Positions 11,632 through 22,558 of a stretch of DNA of 64,000 bases are shown in pieces (positions within the stretch are counted from its first letter, which is position 1; each line of letters begins with the position of its first letter). The stretch is from Ectobius pallidus (lineage: Eukaryota > Arthropoda > Insecta > Blattodea > Ectobiidae), in NCBI GenBank assembly GCA_964059195.1, contig CAXKWD010000008.1, positions 44,383,502 through 44,447,501 on the forward strand, read 5' to 3'. Below the pieces are notes generated by a model. The model saw only the letters and a program-made list of their open reading frames with translations, did no database searches and was not told the DNA's origin. The position numbers and the translations under genes are program-made.

Positions 11632-12293
11632 CCACAAAGTAAGTTTCCCTGGGTCTGTTTACAGAAACAAAACACAATTCCAAGAAAATATTTATTGCAA
11701 CAGACAGTCAGTGTTCAGCAATTTTTCGACAAATTCACCACCGGAAATTGAAACATTTGTCTAGCCTGGCACCAACTTTTGAACACCTGTGTCGTAGAAG
11801 ACTGCCGCCAGGTATTTGAACCACTGTGTGACAAACATCTCCATCTCTCTGTCATTCTCTGCCTTTTTTTGGGGGGGGGGGTCATTTCTTTAGGTGTAGG
11901 AAAAGATGGAAATTACTGGGAGCAAAGTCCGAACTTTAGGGTGAATGTTTAAATACCTCCTAGCGAACTTGCTAGGAGGTGTTTTAATATCCACCCTACA
12001 GCCTGGATTTCGCTCCCAGTGATTTCCGTGTTTTCCTACACCTAAAGAAATGACAAAGAATGACAGAGAGGCAGAGGTTTGTCACACAGTGGCTCAAATT
12101 CCTGGTGGCAGACTTCTATGACACAGGTGTTCAAAAGTTGGTGCCATGGTAAGACAAATTTTTTAATTCCAATGGTGAATATATTGAATAATAGCTGAAC
12201 ACTGGCTGTGTCTGTTGCAATAAATATTTCCTTTAATATTGTGTTTTGTTTCTGTAAACAGACCCAGGAAACTTACTTTGTGGATGCGCCTTG
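11632..12293. mobile_element. Mariner 3'-end snap-back palindrome
   Basis: Left end CGAGGTGCATCCACAAAGTA is mirrored at the right end (CAAGGCGCATCCACAAAGTA on the opposite strand), each next to TA. The two arms (about 11,632-11,954 and 11,981-12,293) are inverted copies of the last part of a mariner gene: on the arm strand one reads SPDFAPSNFHLFLHLKK, holding the conserved SPDxAPSDFHLF region, and further on FYDTGVQKLVP near the C-terminus. The centre is a perfect 10-bp stem, ACCTCCTAGC/GCTAGGAGGT with a 6-nt loop, at 11,955-11,980. There is no 5' half of the gene, so it can only be mobilised in trans. Confidence 0.85.
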
Positions 12294-12860
12294 TATGTGA
12301 CTATTTATGTGCTGCCAATATAATCTCCTTACACTGTCTGAACCTTAAATCTTTGTTTCTGTACACCATCACCTTTCTTGTGATATTACATGAAATTACA
12401 TATTTAACCATTTTCATATTTATTTGTCCAAATGGCTTTGTTGAAACTCAGCTGAAATTCTCTGTTTTGTCACTCGCCAAATTAGTTGGATTAGGACGAC
12501 AGAAAACTCTTGAAGGCAGGGCATGAAATTTCAAGTCTGAAGGCCAAACCAAGAATTTTAGTCCCTATTATTGTTACAGTATAATTATCATTATAGCAAT
12601 CTGGAAATTATTAAGAACAACCTTCTTTCCCTATTTGTTCTTTACATATAAAATATTACTAGCATAGCAAATATGTAGTGATTTTAATATGAAGATGGTT
12701 TTACTTTTGTCAATAAAGTGAGGTAATATAAGAACACATTTTAACTGAACTACCCACCCCATATTTTAAAAATATATAGGTATTTACATGCTAATTCACA
12801 TGTGCCTATCACATTGGTTTTTCTTGCCAAATAATAAACATAAATAGGGGGAAAATCCTT
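12294..12860. other. AT-rich spacer, no gene recognised
   Basis: Only motif-free short frames are found. The boundary with the LINE to the right is set by loss of similarity and not by a visible duplication. Confidence 0.45.
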
Positions 12861-14640
12861 ACTGCTGCATTAAATGAAGAATGCTAACTAGACAAGCCAC
12901 AGAATTTTATAAAGAACTATATTCCAGTACCAGGAACAGAAATATAAGCGACCCAGTGTTCACCCTACCAGACAAGGAGGAGGACAAAGTGCTACCAATC
13001 ATCAATAGTGAAATCAGAACAGCTATTAAAGAATTGAAAAATGATAAGTGCCCTGGGGAAGACGGCATCCTCAATGAGTACCTAAAAATGGGAGGGGAGG
13101 CCATTTTAACAGCAATCAACCAAGTATTCAACCTGATCTTAGAGACAGAGGAAATACCGGAAGAATGGATGAACAGTACTATCATCTTACTACACAAAAA
13201 AGGCCCGAGAGACGAGATCAATAACTACAGACCAATAAGCCTCATGTCAAACCTCTACAAAACATTTATGAAAATAATAACCAAGAGAATAACAAGATCA
13301 CTAGACGAACAACAACCAAGCGAACAAGCAGGGTTCAGGAAAGGATACAGCACAGCTGACCATCTTCAGACGATAAACCAACTTCTAGAAAAAACACAAG
13401 AATTCAACATGAAGCTATACATGGGATTCGTGGACTATCATAAGGCTTTCGATTCTGTGGAGCATGAAAGCGTATGGCAGGCAATGAGCAACCAAGGCAT
13501 ACAGAAAACTTATATCAGACTACTTGCAAAAATATACCAGGGCAGCCAGGCGAAAGTACGCACAGAGAGAGATGGGAAGAGATTCGCATTGAACAGAGGA
13601 GTCAGACAGGGTGACCCCCTCTCACCGAAGCTGTTCTCAAGTGTGCTAGAACACCAAATCCGGAAACTGGACTGGACAAACAATCATGGCATTCAGATAG
13701 ATGGAGTCACCCTATCCCATTTAAGGTTTGCAGATGATATCATTCTACTGGCAAAAACAGCACCGGAATTGCAAAGGATGCTAAATGATATAGATAGAAT
13801 CAGCAGAGAGGCAGGACTGACAATGAACAAATCAAAAACAAAACTGATGACCAATGCAGAGGAAGAACCAATAAAGATCAACGATGAGCCACTAGAATAT
13901 GTGCAAGAATACATTTACTTGGGACAAAATATATCACTAAAGGACAATATGGCAAAAGAAGTGAAAAGAAGAATCAGTCAGGCTTGGAAGAAATTTTGGA
14001 GCATGAAATTTATATTAATGGACAAATTCCAGAAAATAAGCTTGAAGATAGAGGTACTAGAAAAATGTGTAATACCAGTGTTACTATACGGCTGCCAGAT
14101 TTGGGCACTAACATCAAAGCAGAGGAAGACACTACAGATATGCCAACGAAAAATGGAACGAAAAATCTTGTTCATCTCGACAAAAGATAGAATAAGAAAT
14201 GAAGTGATAAGGAAGAAAACAGGTATGTGCGAGGTAACGCTGAGAGCAGACAGGCTGAAATGGCAATGGGGTGGACACGTAGCAAGGATGGACAGCACAA
14301 GATGGGCATATAGAGCAACCATGTGGGACCCAAGAGTTGGAAAGCGAAACGTAGGAAGGCAAAGAACCAGGTGGGCAGACGCATTCAAGAAAGTGGCAGG
14401 CGATCAATGGTCGAGGAGAGCACGAGACCGCCAGGAGTGGAAAAAGCTCACAAGTGGAATCAGTGAAGTGCGAAAAGAGTAGTGCGAAAGTGATCTATGT
14501 AGAAACTGCAAGACGACCTAACACCCTCCTTAGGAATAGCACCCCTAAGGAGCTTCCCTAGCTATCCCTGCACTGCAGGAGGCCTTGGCCCTTAATGGGA
14601 TGTTACAGGCTAATTTTATTTTATTTATTTTATTTTATAA
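12861..14640 (+). mobile_element. RTE-like LINE, 5'-truncated
   Basis: A reverse-transcriptase frame without an upstream endonuclease is followed by a short 3' UTR and a TTTTATTTTATTTA tail (about 14,616-14,638). Loss of the 5' half with a preserved simple tail is the usual outcome of incomplete target-primed reverse transcription. No target duplication was identified by eye. Confidence 0.8.
12881..14482 (+). CDS. RTE-like reverse transcriptase (truncated ORF)
   Basis: A 533-residue frame with no internal stop. It contains KCPGEDGILNEYLKM (RT-0/1), NNYRPISLMSNLYK, QAGFRKGYSTADHL, FVDYHKAFDSVEH (first catalytic aspartate), RGVRQGDPLSPKLF and the catalytic FADDI at about residue 285. The C-terminus has GGHVARMDSTRWAYRA and GRQRTRWADAFKKVAG, a signature common in RTE-type endonuclease-reverse transcriptases of arthropods. 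The apurinic endonuclease that should precede it is missing, so the first ATG is probably not the original start. The fully open frame suggests a young copy. Confidence 0.88.
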   Translation: MLTRQATEFYKELYSSTRNRNISDPVFTLPDKEEDKVLPIINSEIRTAIKELKNDKCPGEDGILNEYLKMGGEAILTAINQVFNLILETEEIPEEWMNSTIILLHKKGPRDEINNYRPISLMSNLYKTFMKIITKRITRSLDEQQPSEQAGFRKGYSTADHLQTINQLLEKTQEFNMKLYMGFVDYHKAFDSVEHESVWQAMSNQGIQKTYIRLLAKIYQGSQAKVRTERDGKRFALNRGVRQGDPLSPKLFSSVLEHQIRKLDWTNNHGIQIDGVTLSHLRFADDIILLAKTAPELQRMLNDIDRISREAGLTMNKSKTKLMTNAEEEPIKINDEPLEYVQEYIYLGQNISLKDNMAKEVKRRISQAWKKFWSMKFILMDKFQKISLKIEVLEKCVIPVLLYGCQIWALTSKQRKTLQICQRKMERKILFISTKDRIRNEVIRKKTGMCEVTLRADRLKWQWGGHVARMDSTRWAYRATMWDPRVGKRNVGRQRTRWADAFKKVAGDQWSRRARDRQEWKKLTSGISEVRKE

Positions 14641-15214
14641 TTAGACACATCCAAATATAATCATTTCTAAAAACTGTACAATTTGTTATGAGTGTAACTA
14701 CCAGTTAAGTTACCTAATTACATTTATTGAACCAAGATGTTCAAAATGACCCTTTTTGGTTATTTTCTTGCAAGACAATGTTAAACTCAGAAGTTGGTAA
14801 TTTTTGTTTAAGTTTTTCATAAGAACACTTTTTTCATAAGAAAAACAAAAAAGTTGTGTTTTAATAGGAAATCAAAATATTGGTGGAGTTGTCCATACTT
14901 CTAAAATGATTGTAACATGCAACATGGAAGCAGAATCACACAGTTTAGAGATTAGAATCTCATAAAATATTTCAAGCCTTTCTGGTGGTGTCTTATGCTG
15001 CTCTTGCTCAACAAATTAGTCTTCTCTTAACTAATAGGTCAACATTTAGTGGGAAAAGCCATATAACCTACACTTATTGAGACTACAACTTAGCCTACTT
15101 GATGACCAGTCAGCCTCTAATTTCTTCTGCTGCTGCATCATGAGATATAGCAGTAGGGGTTGGGGTGTACAGCAGCCAGAAGTATTTTAATGGTAGTACT
15201 AATGGATTATAATG
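14641..15214. other. Non-coding spacer
   Basis: AT-rich sequence with no recognisable gene or repeat; it ends at the target duplication ATTAATGA of the next hAT element. Confidence 0.5.
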
Positions 15215-15222
15215 ATTAATGA

Positions 15223-16511
15223 CAGTGGCGTCACGTGGGTAAAATATTTGGTGTTGACATGGGGCTAAAAATAGAAAAACAAAATACAGGACTTACGAAT
15301 CTCACTTGTAGAGAACACATACTCTTTTTTCTTTCTGTGCAGCGAACTTCTCGATAACTTTAAAGTTGAAGTCTTTCTTCTCGCGCACTAGACGTTTCTC
15401 TATTGCCAGCATTGCAAGAGCTGCACGGTATTCACACATTAATAAACAAAATTACTTTTAAGTTCACTGGTAGAAAATGAACTAGCCTATTGAATGCATT
15501 TCCCAAATGGTTATAGTAGTGAACTATATATACTGTTCTACTCTTTAACTACTATAACTATTCTTTAAACTAGAATTATTAATATTATATACACTACTGA
15601 ACTAAACAAACAATTGCGACATCACAAAGAAACTACTACTTCACGCTGTGAGAATTCCAATTGAACTGATACGGAATTCCTGTTTGGGAGAGCATGTAAC
15701 TGTAAACTTCGCACCCCTTACTACAAACAGGAACAGCAGACCACCTACCACCCGCTGGTTAATCTTTGCTGGCCAGAAAAAAAAAATTATATTTTGAAGT
15801 TTTGAGCAAAACACATGGTATAGACAGGGATAGAAGACTGTGTTGCAACTTATACCTTCCAGCTGAGGGTGAAAGAGAAATCACTGTTCGGCTATGAATC
15901 AATGTACTAAAGTAAATATTATTTATTTATGAATAATTATAATAATGGCATATTGATGTAGGTAATTGTGACATAAACGACAGAATGTAGAGGAAATAAA
16001 CAGCAAATCGAAGCTTCACTGTGAATTGTGACAATGCGACAACACTGTGCACACCTACATAATAAGGGAAGATGGATGGGCAGCTCGCAAGTTGGATGAG
16101 ATGAAGGGGTGGTATGAAAAATACGTCGGAGAACTGTAGTGCCATAGGGCTCTGAGTTTACTGATGTTGCTGTCTTCAGTTGAAGGGGGGGGGGAAATCA
16201 GATGCGTTGCCCGATGCTGCCCTCTTATGGTCGGGTGCACGAATGACGTGTGATCCTGTCACACTTGCTAGCTGCGGAGCCCCTACTAACTTTAGGTAAT
16301 GCAAAACGCAATACTAAGAGGTTCACCCCTTAGCTAGTGAACCACCTCGAGGAAGCCCGCAAAAGGGAACAAAATACACATCTTTCTATACAGCGAGACG
16401 GCAAACCATACAAGAATTATTATTTACTCAATAATACTGACAAAATTAGGTAAGATAAGAATTATTAGGGGGTTCACGTGCTCATGTGATCCTATGCAGG
16501 AGACGCCACTG
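15223..16511. mobile_element. Non-autonomous hAT element, 1.29 kb
   Basis: The left end CAGTGGCGTC is mirrored by GACGCCACTG at 16,502-16,511. Both sides carry ATTAATGA (15,215-15,222 and 16,512-16,519), a perfect 8-bp duplication. The 1,289-bp interior has no transposase motif. CAGTGGCG-type ends are typical of one hAT branch, and a second such end starts at 63,531 in this window. Confidence 0.9.
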
Positions 16512-17097
16512 ATTAATGACATGGTTGAAGCTGTATTTATTTATTTGTTTATGAATCCACTTATTTCTTTAGCATGTTATTAAGATAAAATCAGTCTCAA
16601 AGTCTCCTCTTTTGCTATGCCAGTGGTGTTTATTTACTTGCTAGTCTCTATAGCATGAACAGTAAAACTCAACAAACATTTTTTAGTCTTAGAGATTTAC
16701 CAGTAGAAAATAGTACAGAAAGCGTTACGTTTTTAGGGATATATCTAGATATGAAGCTGAACTGGGAACCACATGTCAATTATATTACTACTAAATTGTC
16801 TAGGGTTATATATCTTATAAGAAAACTGAAAGAATTTGTGCCAGATAACTATATAAGATCTGCATACTTTGCGTTCTTCCAAAGTATAATCTCATATGGC
16901 ATATTACTTTGGGGAAATAGTGTCCATATTCAATGCATTCTGATACAGCAAAAGAAGGTAGTTAGGGTAATAACAAACTCACACAAACTAGAACATTGTA
17001 GACCTTTGTTTACTAAATTACGTTGTCTTACCATAGTTAATCTTTATATTTGAATAAAAACACTTTCTTAACGCACTTTATTTTACCTTAGTAAACT

Positions 17098-17142
17098 TCT
17101 GGACGGCCGTTTCGCAGGTGGTGTTCCTGCATCATCAGCAGA
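17098..17142 (-). ncRNA. Hammerhead ribozyme motif, PLE1 left copy
   Basis: Read on the minus strand: stem I TCTG, core CTGATGA, one spacer base, stem II GCAGG...CCTGC with a 7-nt loop, core GAA, self-complementary stem III ACGGCCGT, cleavage C (GTC), and stem I partner CAGA. Every conserved core base of the hammerhead is present. Such minimal ribozymes with palindromic stem III are known from Penelope-like elements and are thought to work best as dimers. The extra base between CTGATGA and stem II is shared by all copies here. Confidence 0.8.
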
Positions 17143-17186
17143 GTGCCAACTGAGGTCTCTGGAGCAGGTGTTTGTGAGGGTGTCTG

Positions 17187-17966
17187 TTATGGTGGGGGTG
17201 TAGTGGAGGTGGGGGTAGGTGATGGGGGTTTGGTTTGACTGCCTGTGTGTATTAATGTGTCAAATAGTGTGTGTGATCTGAAATTGAGTTGGTTATTTAA
17301 AACTGATGTTGGGTGTGATTTTGTGTGTTTGTAGATTTCAAATTGTTCCAATGTGTTTAATTTCTTGCTTTTGTGTGTGAAGTGTAGTATTTCCATGTCT
17401 GTGTTTATGTTTTCGTAATTGTGGTCTGTTGTGATGATGTGTTCTGCAAAATTTGATTTGTTTTGTGCTTGGTGGATGGCTTTGATGTGCTCTTTGTATC
17501 TGGTTCGAAATGATCTGCCTGTTTGGCCTATGTAGAAACTGGGGCAGTCTTGACATTTGAGTTTGTATATACCAGTTGAGTTAAATTTGTCTGTGTGTGT
17601 GTGTGTTTGTTTGTGAGGTGTTTTTTCAGGGTGTTGTTTGTTCTGTATGCAATTTTGTATTTCAGTTTTTTGAAAGAGGCAGTGACTTTGTACATTTTAT
17701 TATTTTGGTATGAATTTATCTTTTTGTGTTTGTTGGGGGTTTCGTGTGTGTCTTTTTCGTTCTGCTTTTTTGACCATTGAATTTATCATTTCGGGGTTGT
17801 AACCATTTTGTTGCGCTAGATATTTGATTGTGTCCAGTTCTTGGTAGTAGTCAGTTTTTTCCATTGGTACACTTATTAATCTGTGGATCATGGAGTGGAA
17901 AGCTGCATGTTTGTGTTGCATAGGGTGGTTTGATGTGTTATGTATGAGAGTTGTAAACACACACAC
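17187..17966 (-). pseudogene. PLE1 left copy: RT-endonuclease linker and GIY-YIG end
   Basis: On the minus strand, 17,966 to 17,700 encodes a PLE linker with HPMQHKHAAFHSMIHRLISV and IKYLAQQNGYNPEMI, typical of the region after the Penelope reverse transcriptase. The frame then breaks by about 17,690. The GIY-YIG part follows in shifted frames (about 17,600-17,400) and the last 69 residues are open again to 17,187, nearly identical to the right copy. The product would have been the C-terminal third of the Penelope protein. Confidence 0.8.
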
Positions 17967-18374
17967 ACAGACAAATTTAACTCAACTGGTATATACAAAC
18001 TCAAATGTCAAGACTGCCCCAGTTTCTACATAGGCCAAACAGGCAGATCATTTCGAACCAGATACAAAGAGCACATCAAAGCCATCCACCAAGCACAAAA
18101 CAAATCAAATTTTGCAGAACACATCATCACAACAGACCACAATTACGAAAACATAAACACAGACATGGAAATACTACACTTCACACACAAAAGCAAGAAA
18201 TTAAACACATTGGAACAATTTGAAATCTACAAACACACAAAATCACACCCAACATCAGTTTTAAATAACCAACTCAATTTCAGATCACACACACTACTTG
18301 ACACATTAATACACACAGGCAATCAAACCAAACCCCCATCACCTACCCCCACCTCCACTACACCCCCACCATAA
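17940..18374 (+). CDS. PLE1 right copy: GIY-YIG endonuclease domain
   Basis: A 144-residue frame, not starting at a real initiation codon. Residues about 17-55 give GIYKLKCQDCPSFYIGQTGR, with the G-Y and Y-G pairs of the GIY-YIG nuclease, a CxxC before the YIG as usual in PLEs, then SFRTRYKEHIKAI holding the conserved arginine. The remainder (NTLEQFEIYKH, FRSHTLLDTLIHT) is the usual PLE C-terminus. In intact elements this domain nicks the target DNA to prime reverse transcription. Here it lacks the reverse transcriptase, so it can only be a passenger. Confidence 0.85.
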   Translation: MYESCKHTHTDKFNSTGIYKLKCQDCPSFYIGQTGRSFRTRYKEHIKAIHQAQNKSNFAEHIITTDHNYENINTDMEILHFTHKSKKLNTLEQFEIYKHTKSHPTSVLNNQLNFRSHTLLDTLIHTGNQTKPPSPTPTSTTPPP

Positions 18375-18418
18375 CAGACACCCTCACAAACACCTGCTCC
18401 AGAGACCTCAGTTGGCAC

Positions 18419-18463
18419 TCTGCTGATGATGCAGGAACACCACCTGCGAAACGGCCGTCCAGA
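18419..18463 (+). ncRNA. Hammerhead ribozyme motif, PLE1 right copy
   Basis: Mirror of the motif at 17,098-17,142: TCTG (18,419-18,422), CTGATGA (18,423-18,429), stem II GCAGG/CCTGC, GAA, ACGGCCGT, GTC ending at 18,459 and CAGA (18,460-18,463). Both copies in the inverted dimer keep all core bases. Cleavage would fall after C18,459, releasing the last part of the arm. Confidence 0.8.
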
Positions 18464-18829
18464 AGTTTACTAAGGTAAAATAAAGTGCGTTAAGAAAGTG
18501 TTTTTATTCAAATATTTGTACACAACGCTAAAGTCGGACACAAGAATGAATTAATCTTTATATTTATAATGTACTGCTTTATACAAAAAACAATCTGTCA
18601 TGCCATAACTTAAAAAAAGATATACATAATTATAATACCAGACAGAGTAAGAAAATAAATATACCATTTCATAGATTACATAAGTCGTCAAATAGTTATG
18701 AAATGTTAGGTCAAAGAATGTTTAATACACTACCATCACAGCTTGCTGAATTGCCTATAAATCTATTCAAATGCAAGGTGTATACCTACCTGGTTAACAA
18801 CCCTTTCTACTGTGTCTGAATTTTTTTAG

Positions 18830-19226
18830 TGTAATATAGTTTAATGGTACTACGAATACAGGTTTTAAAATGTACATAGTGGGTTAAGTCTAGATTGTGG
18901 TCCTGACTTTGTCTAGTAACAAAGGGGTTTAACGACAATAAAATTCTTATTTATTTATTTATTTAATTTATCAAATATAAGTTATTCTTAAAAAATTCTT
19001 GTTGACAACCCATTTTATACTGTTAATGAATATTTCGAATATGACTTTAAGAATTTATAGTTAGTAATAGTTAGTAAATGTACAAGAAACTTAATACAAT
19101 AATTTCGCTTATATTGTAAAATTGGTTGTGAATTATGTATATAATTCGTGTTGTAATTTATGTATGTAATCTTTGTACTCCTGACTTTGTCTATTACCTA
19201 AATGGTTTAATGAAAGAGAAAATAAA

Positions 19227-19263
<37 letters not shown>
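18830..19263 (+). repeat. Two related non-LTR 3' ends with ATTT and (ATT)n tails
   Basis: The first 3' UTR ends with AATAAAATTCTTATTTATTT (18,939-18,958). A second, separate 3' UTR at about 18,970-19,222 ends with AATAAAATTATT and (ATT)n to 19,263. Both share CTGACTTTGTCTA and GGTTTAA shortly before the tail, so they belong to related families; the second is a 3' fragment only. Confidence 0.7.
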
Positions 19264-19264
<1 letters not shown>

Positions 19265-19608
19265 TGTAGGCTTCAGTTTAGTACATGCCCTTTTATTCAA
19301 CTTTATTGATTTTGAAATCAGGTGAAATAGCAGTGAAGAGCCTTGGTAAGTAATATTCCATCCAACATTTGCCTTTGTGACTGTGGAAGGCATTAAAACA
19401 TCCTAGACAAATTAGCTAACCATAGGATTTGAACACAGGAATTCTGAACAACTTTTAGGCCTTTGTGGTCAGCACACTGGTAATACCGAAGTTTTGTATT
19501 ATCTGGGTCTAATAACTGGGAACCTGTAATCAATTTCCAAATATTTTTTGGGATATGTTTCCATTGTAATTGCTATTCTCATCAGGACAAGTGTGTTATC
19601 TAACATAC

Positions 19609-19933
19609 CTGTATGGCTATGTGAAATTGGGTCCTCTGCAAAGAGAAGAAAGTTGCAGAATATTACAAAATATGTAACAAAGAGGCGGGGGTAAGGATGC
19701 TGGAAATAGTATCGAAGATCTCTTTTGTCCAGTAGTTGCAATTCTGATGAGGTTGGATGGAGCATGAGTAGACCTGCTGTACCAGGGCATGAGGCTGCTA
19801 CTGTACAATGCCCTGCTGGCAGGTGTGCCTGGTGAAGATGTTCCACAGCCAACATCACACTGCGTCTCCTCTGTACAGCTTCACTTTCTTCCCAGCTGCT
19901 GGCTTTCTTTGCCACATATATATCAAATGGTTG
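19609..19933 (-). CDS. TMEM117: TMEM117-like gene, internal exon
   Basis: On the minus strand an acceptor (TTCATGTTACAG, ending at 19,934) opens a 325-bp exon, which closes at a donor (ACAG|GTATGT, first intron base at 19,608). The coded segment ends with DLRYYFQHPYPRLFVTYFVI and FAEDPISHSHT, which I recognise as the conserved N-terminal start and first membrane segment of TMEM117, a multi-pass membrane protein. The exon starts in phase 0 and ends in phase 1. The upstream part (AVQRRRSVMLAVEHLHQA and following) is not something I recognise. Mammalian TMEM117 has been linked to ER-stress cell death, but its role is poorly known. Following exons lie to the left and were not found here. Confidence 0.82.
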
Positions 19934-20221
19934 CTGTAACATGAAATTTTGTGAATTGTATGTGCAGAAAATGCAATGATCCTAATCTTCAAAAGAATTC
20001 AGATGAGGATCATCCATTCAAATTGTGAAAAGCCCACCTGTTAATTTTAAGCAGATTCACATGCTGTGAGATTTTCTGTTGCAAATTGTATTTTTTTCAA
20101 CATTTAAATTGAGCCTGAACTATGAGTTTGAAATTTTCCAGTTCAAAATTTGAGCAGTCTAGCATTTGGTATGAAACAAACAGTAGTATGACCATCTGCA
20201 GACATCTTCAGAGAATACAGA
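19934..20221. other. Intron sequence of the TMEM117-like gene
   Basis: No coding or repeat feature is recognised here. Intron status follows from the acceptor at 19,934 and the exon assigned further right. Confidence 0.5.
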
Positions 20222-22110
20222 TAATAATAATAATAATATATTTATTCACCGTAAATTTCTATACAGAAATATTGGCTTCGTCAGGGAACTAAATCTAAAT
20301 CTAATAGCTAACAATTCTTATAACTAACTGTAACTAATACAGAGTGAAGGCAAGATTAATTACAATATTAGGGTTATATCATATAACTCAGTAACTAAGG
20401 TAAGATGTTACACTTATCTAGTTAATGAGTTCCAGGTTCAGGAATTCATCAACAGTATACGGCATATGATGCAGGAGCATTTTTTTAACTGCCTTTTTGA
20501 ATTGACTTGGTTGATAGGTTTTTAGCTTATCTGAGATTTTGTTATATAAAATTATGCCCCTGTGGAAAATACTCTTAAGACTGCATGCAATTCTATGAGT
20601 AGATAGGTGGATGTGCTCTGATGTTCTTGTGTGATGTGCGTGGTAGTCAGAATTCAGTTTAAAGCTTTCTTTGTTTTTGTGAATGAAAGTGACAGATTCT
20701 AATATATATACACAAGGGAGCGGTAAAATATGTAGTTCTTTAAATATAGTTTTACTTTCGGATCTAGGGGTAGGCCTACTTGTTTCATAATTTTTATTGA
20801 TTTCTTCTGGAGAATGAATAAATCCAGGGATTTACTAGACATGCCCCATACAGCAATGCCATATTGGATTTGGGAGTGAATGAAGGCAAAATACATTGTT
20901 CTCAAAACTACTAATGAGGTTATTTTTCTAAGAATTCTCAGTGCATATATATGACGACTAACTTTGGCTATAATCTTTTCAACATGAACGTTCCAGGATA
21001 ACGTCGAGTCAATCCAGATACCCAGGAATTTTGTGCATTGAACTTCAGTAACATTTTGATTTAGAACCTGGATCTGAATTGGGATTTGAGATTTAAGATG
21101 GTTGAACATTATAAAGACAGTTTTACTGACATTAAGCTGCAATTTGTTGTCTTCTAGCCAGTGCTGGAGACAAACGTTGTTAGCATTAACGTTGCTCTGA
21201 AGTTCAGAACTATTTTTGTGAGAGACTAGCATATTGGTGTCGTCTGCAAATAGAACAGCCTTTGAGAAGGGTAAATGTTCAGGGAGGTCATTGATGAAAA
21301 CTAAAAAGAGTATTGGTCCTAGAATTGAGCCCTGGGAGACACCTTGCTTTATATAGGAAACTGAGGAGCAAGTCGAGTCTATCTCTACAAATTGTTGACG
21401 AACCAGTTTCCTGCTAGTCCTCTGATGCCATATGAGGCCAACTTTGCAAGTAACAGATCATGACTGACTGTATCAAAGGCTTTTTTAAGATCAATGAACA
21501 GTTCTAGACTTAGTTCTTTGTTGTTTCTTGCTAGTAGAAGATTTTCAATAAAGTATAAAAGGGCATCGACTGTCGTCTGACCTTTACGGAAACCAAACTG
21601 ATGTTTAGAGAAGATATTTAGTGATTCAAAAAAAGGAACAATTCTGTTATACATTATTTTTTCTATGACTCTCGAGAAGCCTGACAGCAGTGATATTGGT
21701 CTATAGTTCTCTTTACTACTCTGGTCCCCCTTTTTGAATATCGGTAGGATTTTTGCAATTTTGAGGCTTATTGGGAAAATTCCAGATGAAAAGGAGCCGT
21801 TAATAATGTTTGCAAGGGGTAGTGAAATTTGAGAAGCAAAAGTTCTTATAACGAGATCTTGTATGCCGTCCGGACCACATGAAAATTTATTTTTGAGAGA
21901 TTTTATTGTTTTGAAAACTTCACTTTCATCGACAGGGGAAAGGAAAATAGTTTTGATGATATTAGCTGAGGGCTTGCAGTTGGAGGCTGTAGTTGGTGCA
22001 TTAGTAGGATTAGCTTCAATGATAGAGAAGTAGTTGCTGAATATATCAACAATTTTTACAGGTTCAGTTACAATGTCATTACCTACCTTCACTTGAATAT
22101 TTTGATGATT
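20222..22110 (-). mobile_element. Jockey-type LINE, 5'-truncated
   Basis: Minus-strand reverse transcriptase followed by a 3' UTR and a short ATT-type tail at 20,222-20,237. The 5' part ends at about 22,110 where the PLE3 sequence begins. The endonuclease region and ORF1 are absent. Confidence 0.82.
20699..22092 (-). pseudogene. Jockey-type reverse transcriptase with one frameshift
   Basis: From 22,092 the frame shows NKFSCGPDGIQDLVIRTFAS, KENYRPISLLSGFSRVIEKI, QFGFRKGQTTVDAL and FIDLKKAFDTVSHDLLL (first catalytic aspartate). It stops at about 21,385. The downstream frame, readable from about 21,380, contains GVSQGSILGPILFLVFINDL and the catalytic FADDTN near 21,250, then TKFLGIWIDSTLSWNVHV and SQIQYGIAVWG, ending at 20,699. 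One shift at about 21,390 is the only break seen. The family, Jockey superfamily, is clear; the exact clade is not. Confidence 0.86.
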
Positions 22111-22171
22111 TATGTATAGCGTAGAGCTTTATCACTGGTACTCACTACTAAATTGCGGTATTTTGTTACCT

Positions 22172-22214
22172 GTTGGAGCGCTTTCAACCGCATGGAGCAG
22201 CCATCTTCAGCAAC
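22172..22214 (-). ncRNA. Hammerhead-like ribozyme motif of PLE3
   Basis: Minus strand: stem I GTTG, core CTGAAGA (fits CUGANGA), one spacer base, a stem II GGCTG/CGGTT held by two Watson-Crick and three wobble pairs, core GAA, self-complementary stem III AGCGCT, cleavage C (CTC) and stem I partner CAAC. Core and stems I and III are good. Stem II is weak, so activity is less sure than in the other families. Confidence 0.62.
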
Positions 22215-22558
22215 TGACTTCTGTGGTGTTGTTGTTGTTGGGAAGACATTTCTGGATAACTGTATCGTACAGCGCGTGCGATTTGAATTGTACCTGTTCG
22301 TTTAGGATGTTGGTGTTGTCTTGTGTGGTGTGTCTGTATATTTCATATTGTTCGAGTGTGTTACCTTTGTGGTTAATGTGTAGGATTTCCATGTCTGTAT
22401 TGATGTCTGCGTATTCGTGTCCTGTGGTTATTATATGGTTTGCATAGGCGGAGTCTGTGTTTTGTTTGAGAGCTCGTATGTGTTCTGTGTATCATGTTTT
22501 GAAAGAATAAAAGTTAAAAACGAAAGATAAAAGAATGATTACCAGTGGATGCAGTATC

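Larger units (their letters stand above)
17052..18550. mobile_element. PLE1: Penelope-like head-to-head inverted dimer
   Basis: A 1,499-bp insertion flanked by a perfect 15-bp duplication, TTAATCTTTATATTT (17,037-17,051 and 18,551-18,565). The left arm is a minus-strand copy and the right arm a plus-strand copy of the same PLE 3' end (GIY-YIG gene end, ribozyme motif, terminal GAATAAAAACACTTTC/complement). The left copy is longer and also holds the linker between reverse transcriptase and endonuclease (about 17,610-17,950). After the right arm's terminal TTTTTATTC comes an unpaired tail of about 40 bp before the duplication. The reverse transcriptase core is absent from both copies. Confidence 0.9.
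16655..18819 (+). pseudogene. Non-LTR reverse transcriptase C-terminus, split by PLE1
   Basis: The frame from 16,655 carries the thumb/C-terminal motif VTFLGIYLDMKLNWEPHV and SIISYGILLWGNS of Jockey/CR1-group elements. It is interrupted at 17,051 by the 1.5-kb PLE1 insertion and resumes after 18,551 with LPSQLAELPINLFKCKVY and a natural stop at 18,817-18,819. The 15-bp duplication lets the two parts be matched exactly, so apart from the insertion this end of the ORF was intact. The catalytic RT core and endonuclease are missing to the left. A 3' UTR and ATTT-type tail follow to about 18,965. Confidence 0.82.

Noticed and set aside
12907..14407. Several minus-strand frames opposite the RTE-like RT
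   Set aside because: Shadows of the plus-strand coding frame; no motifs of their own.
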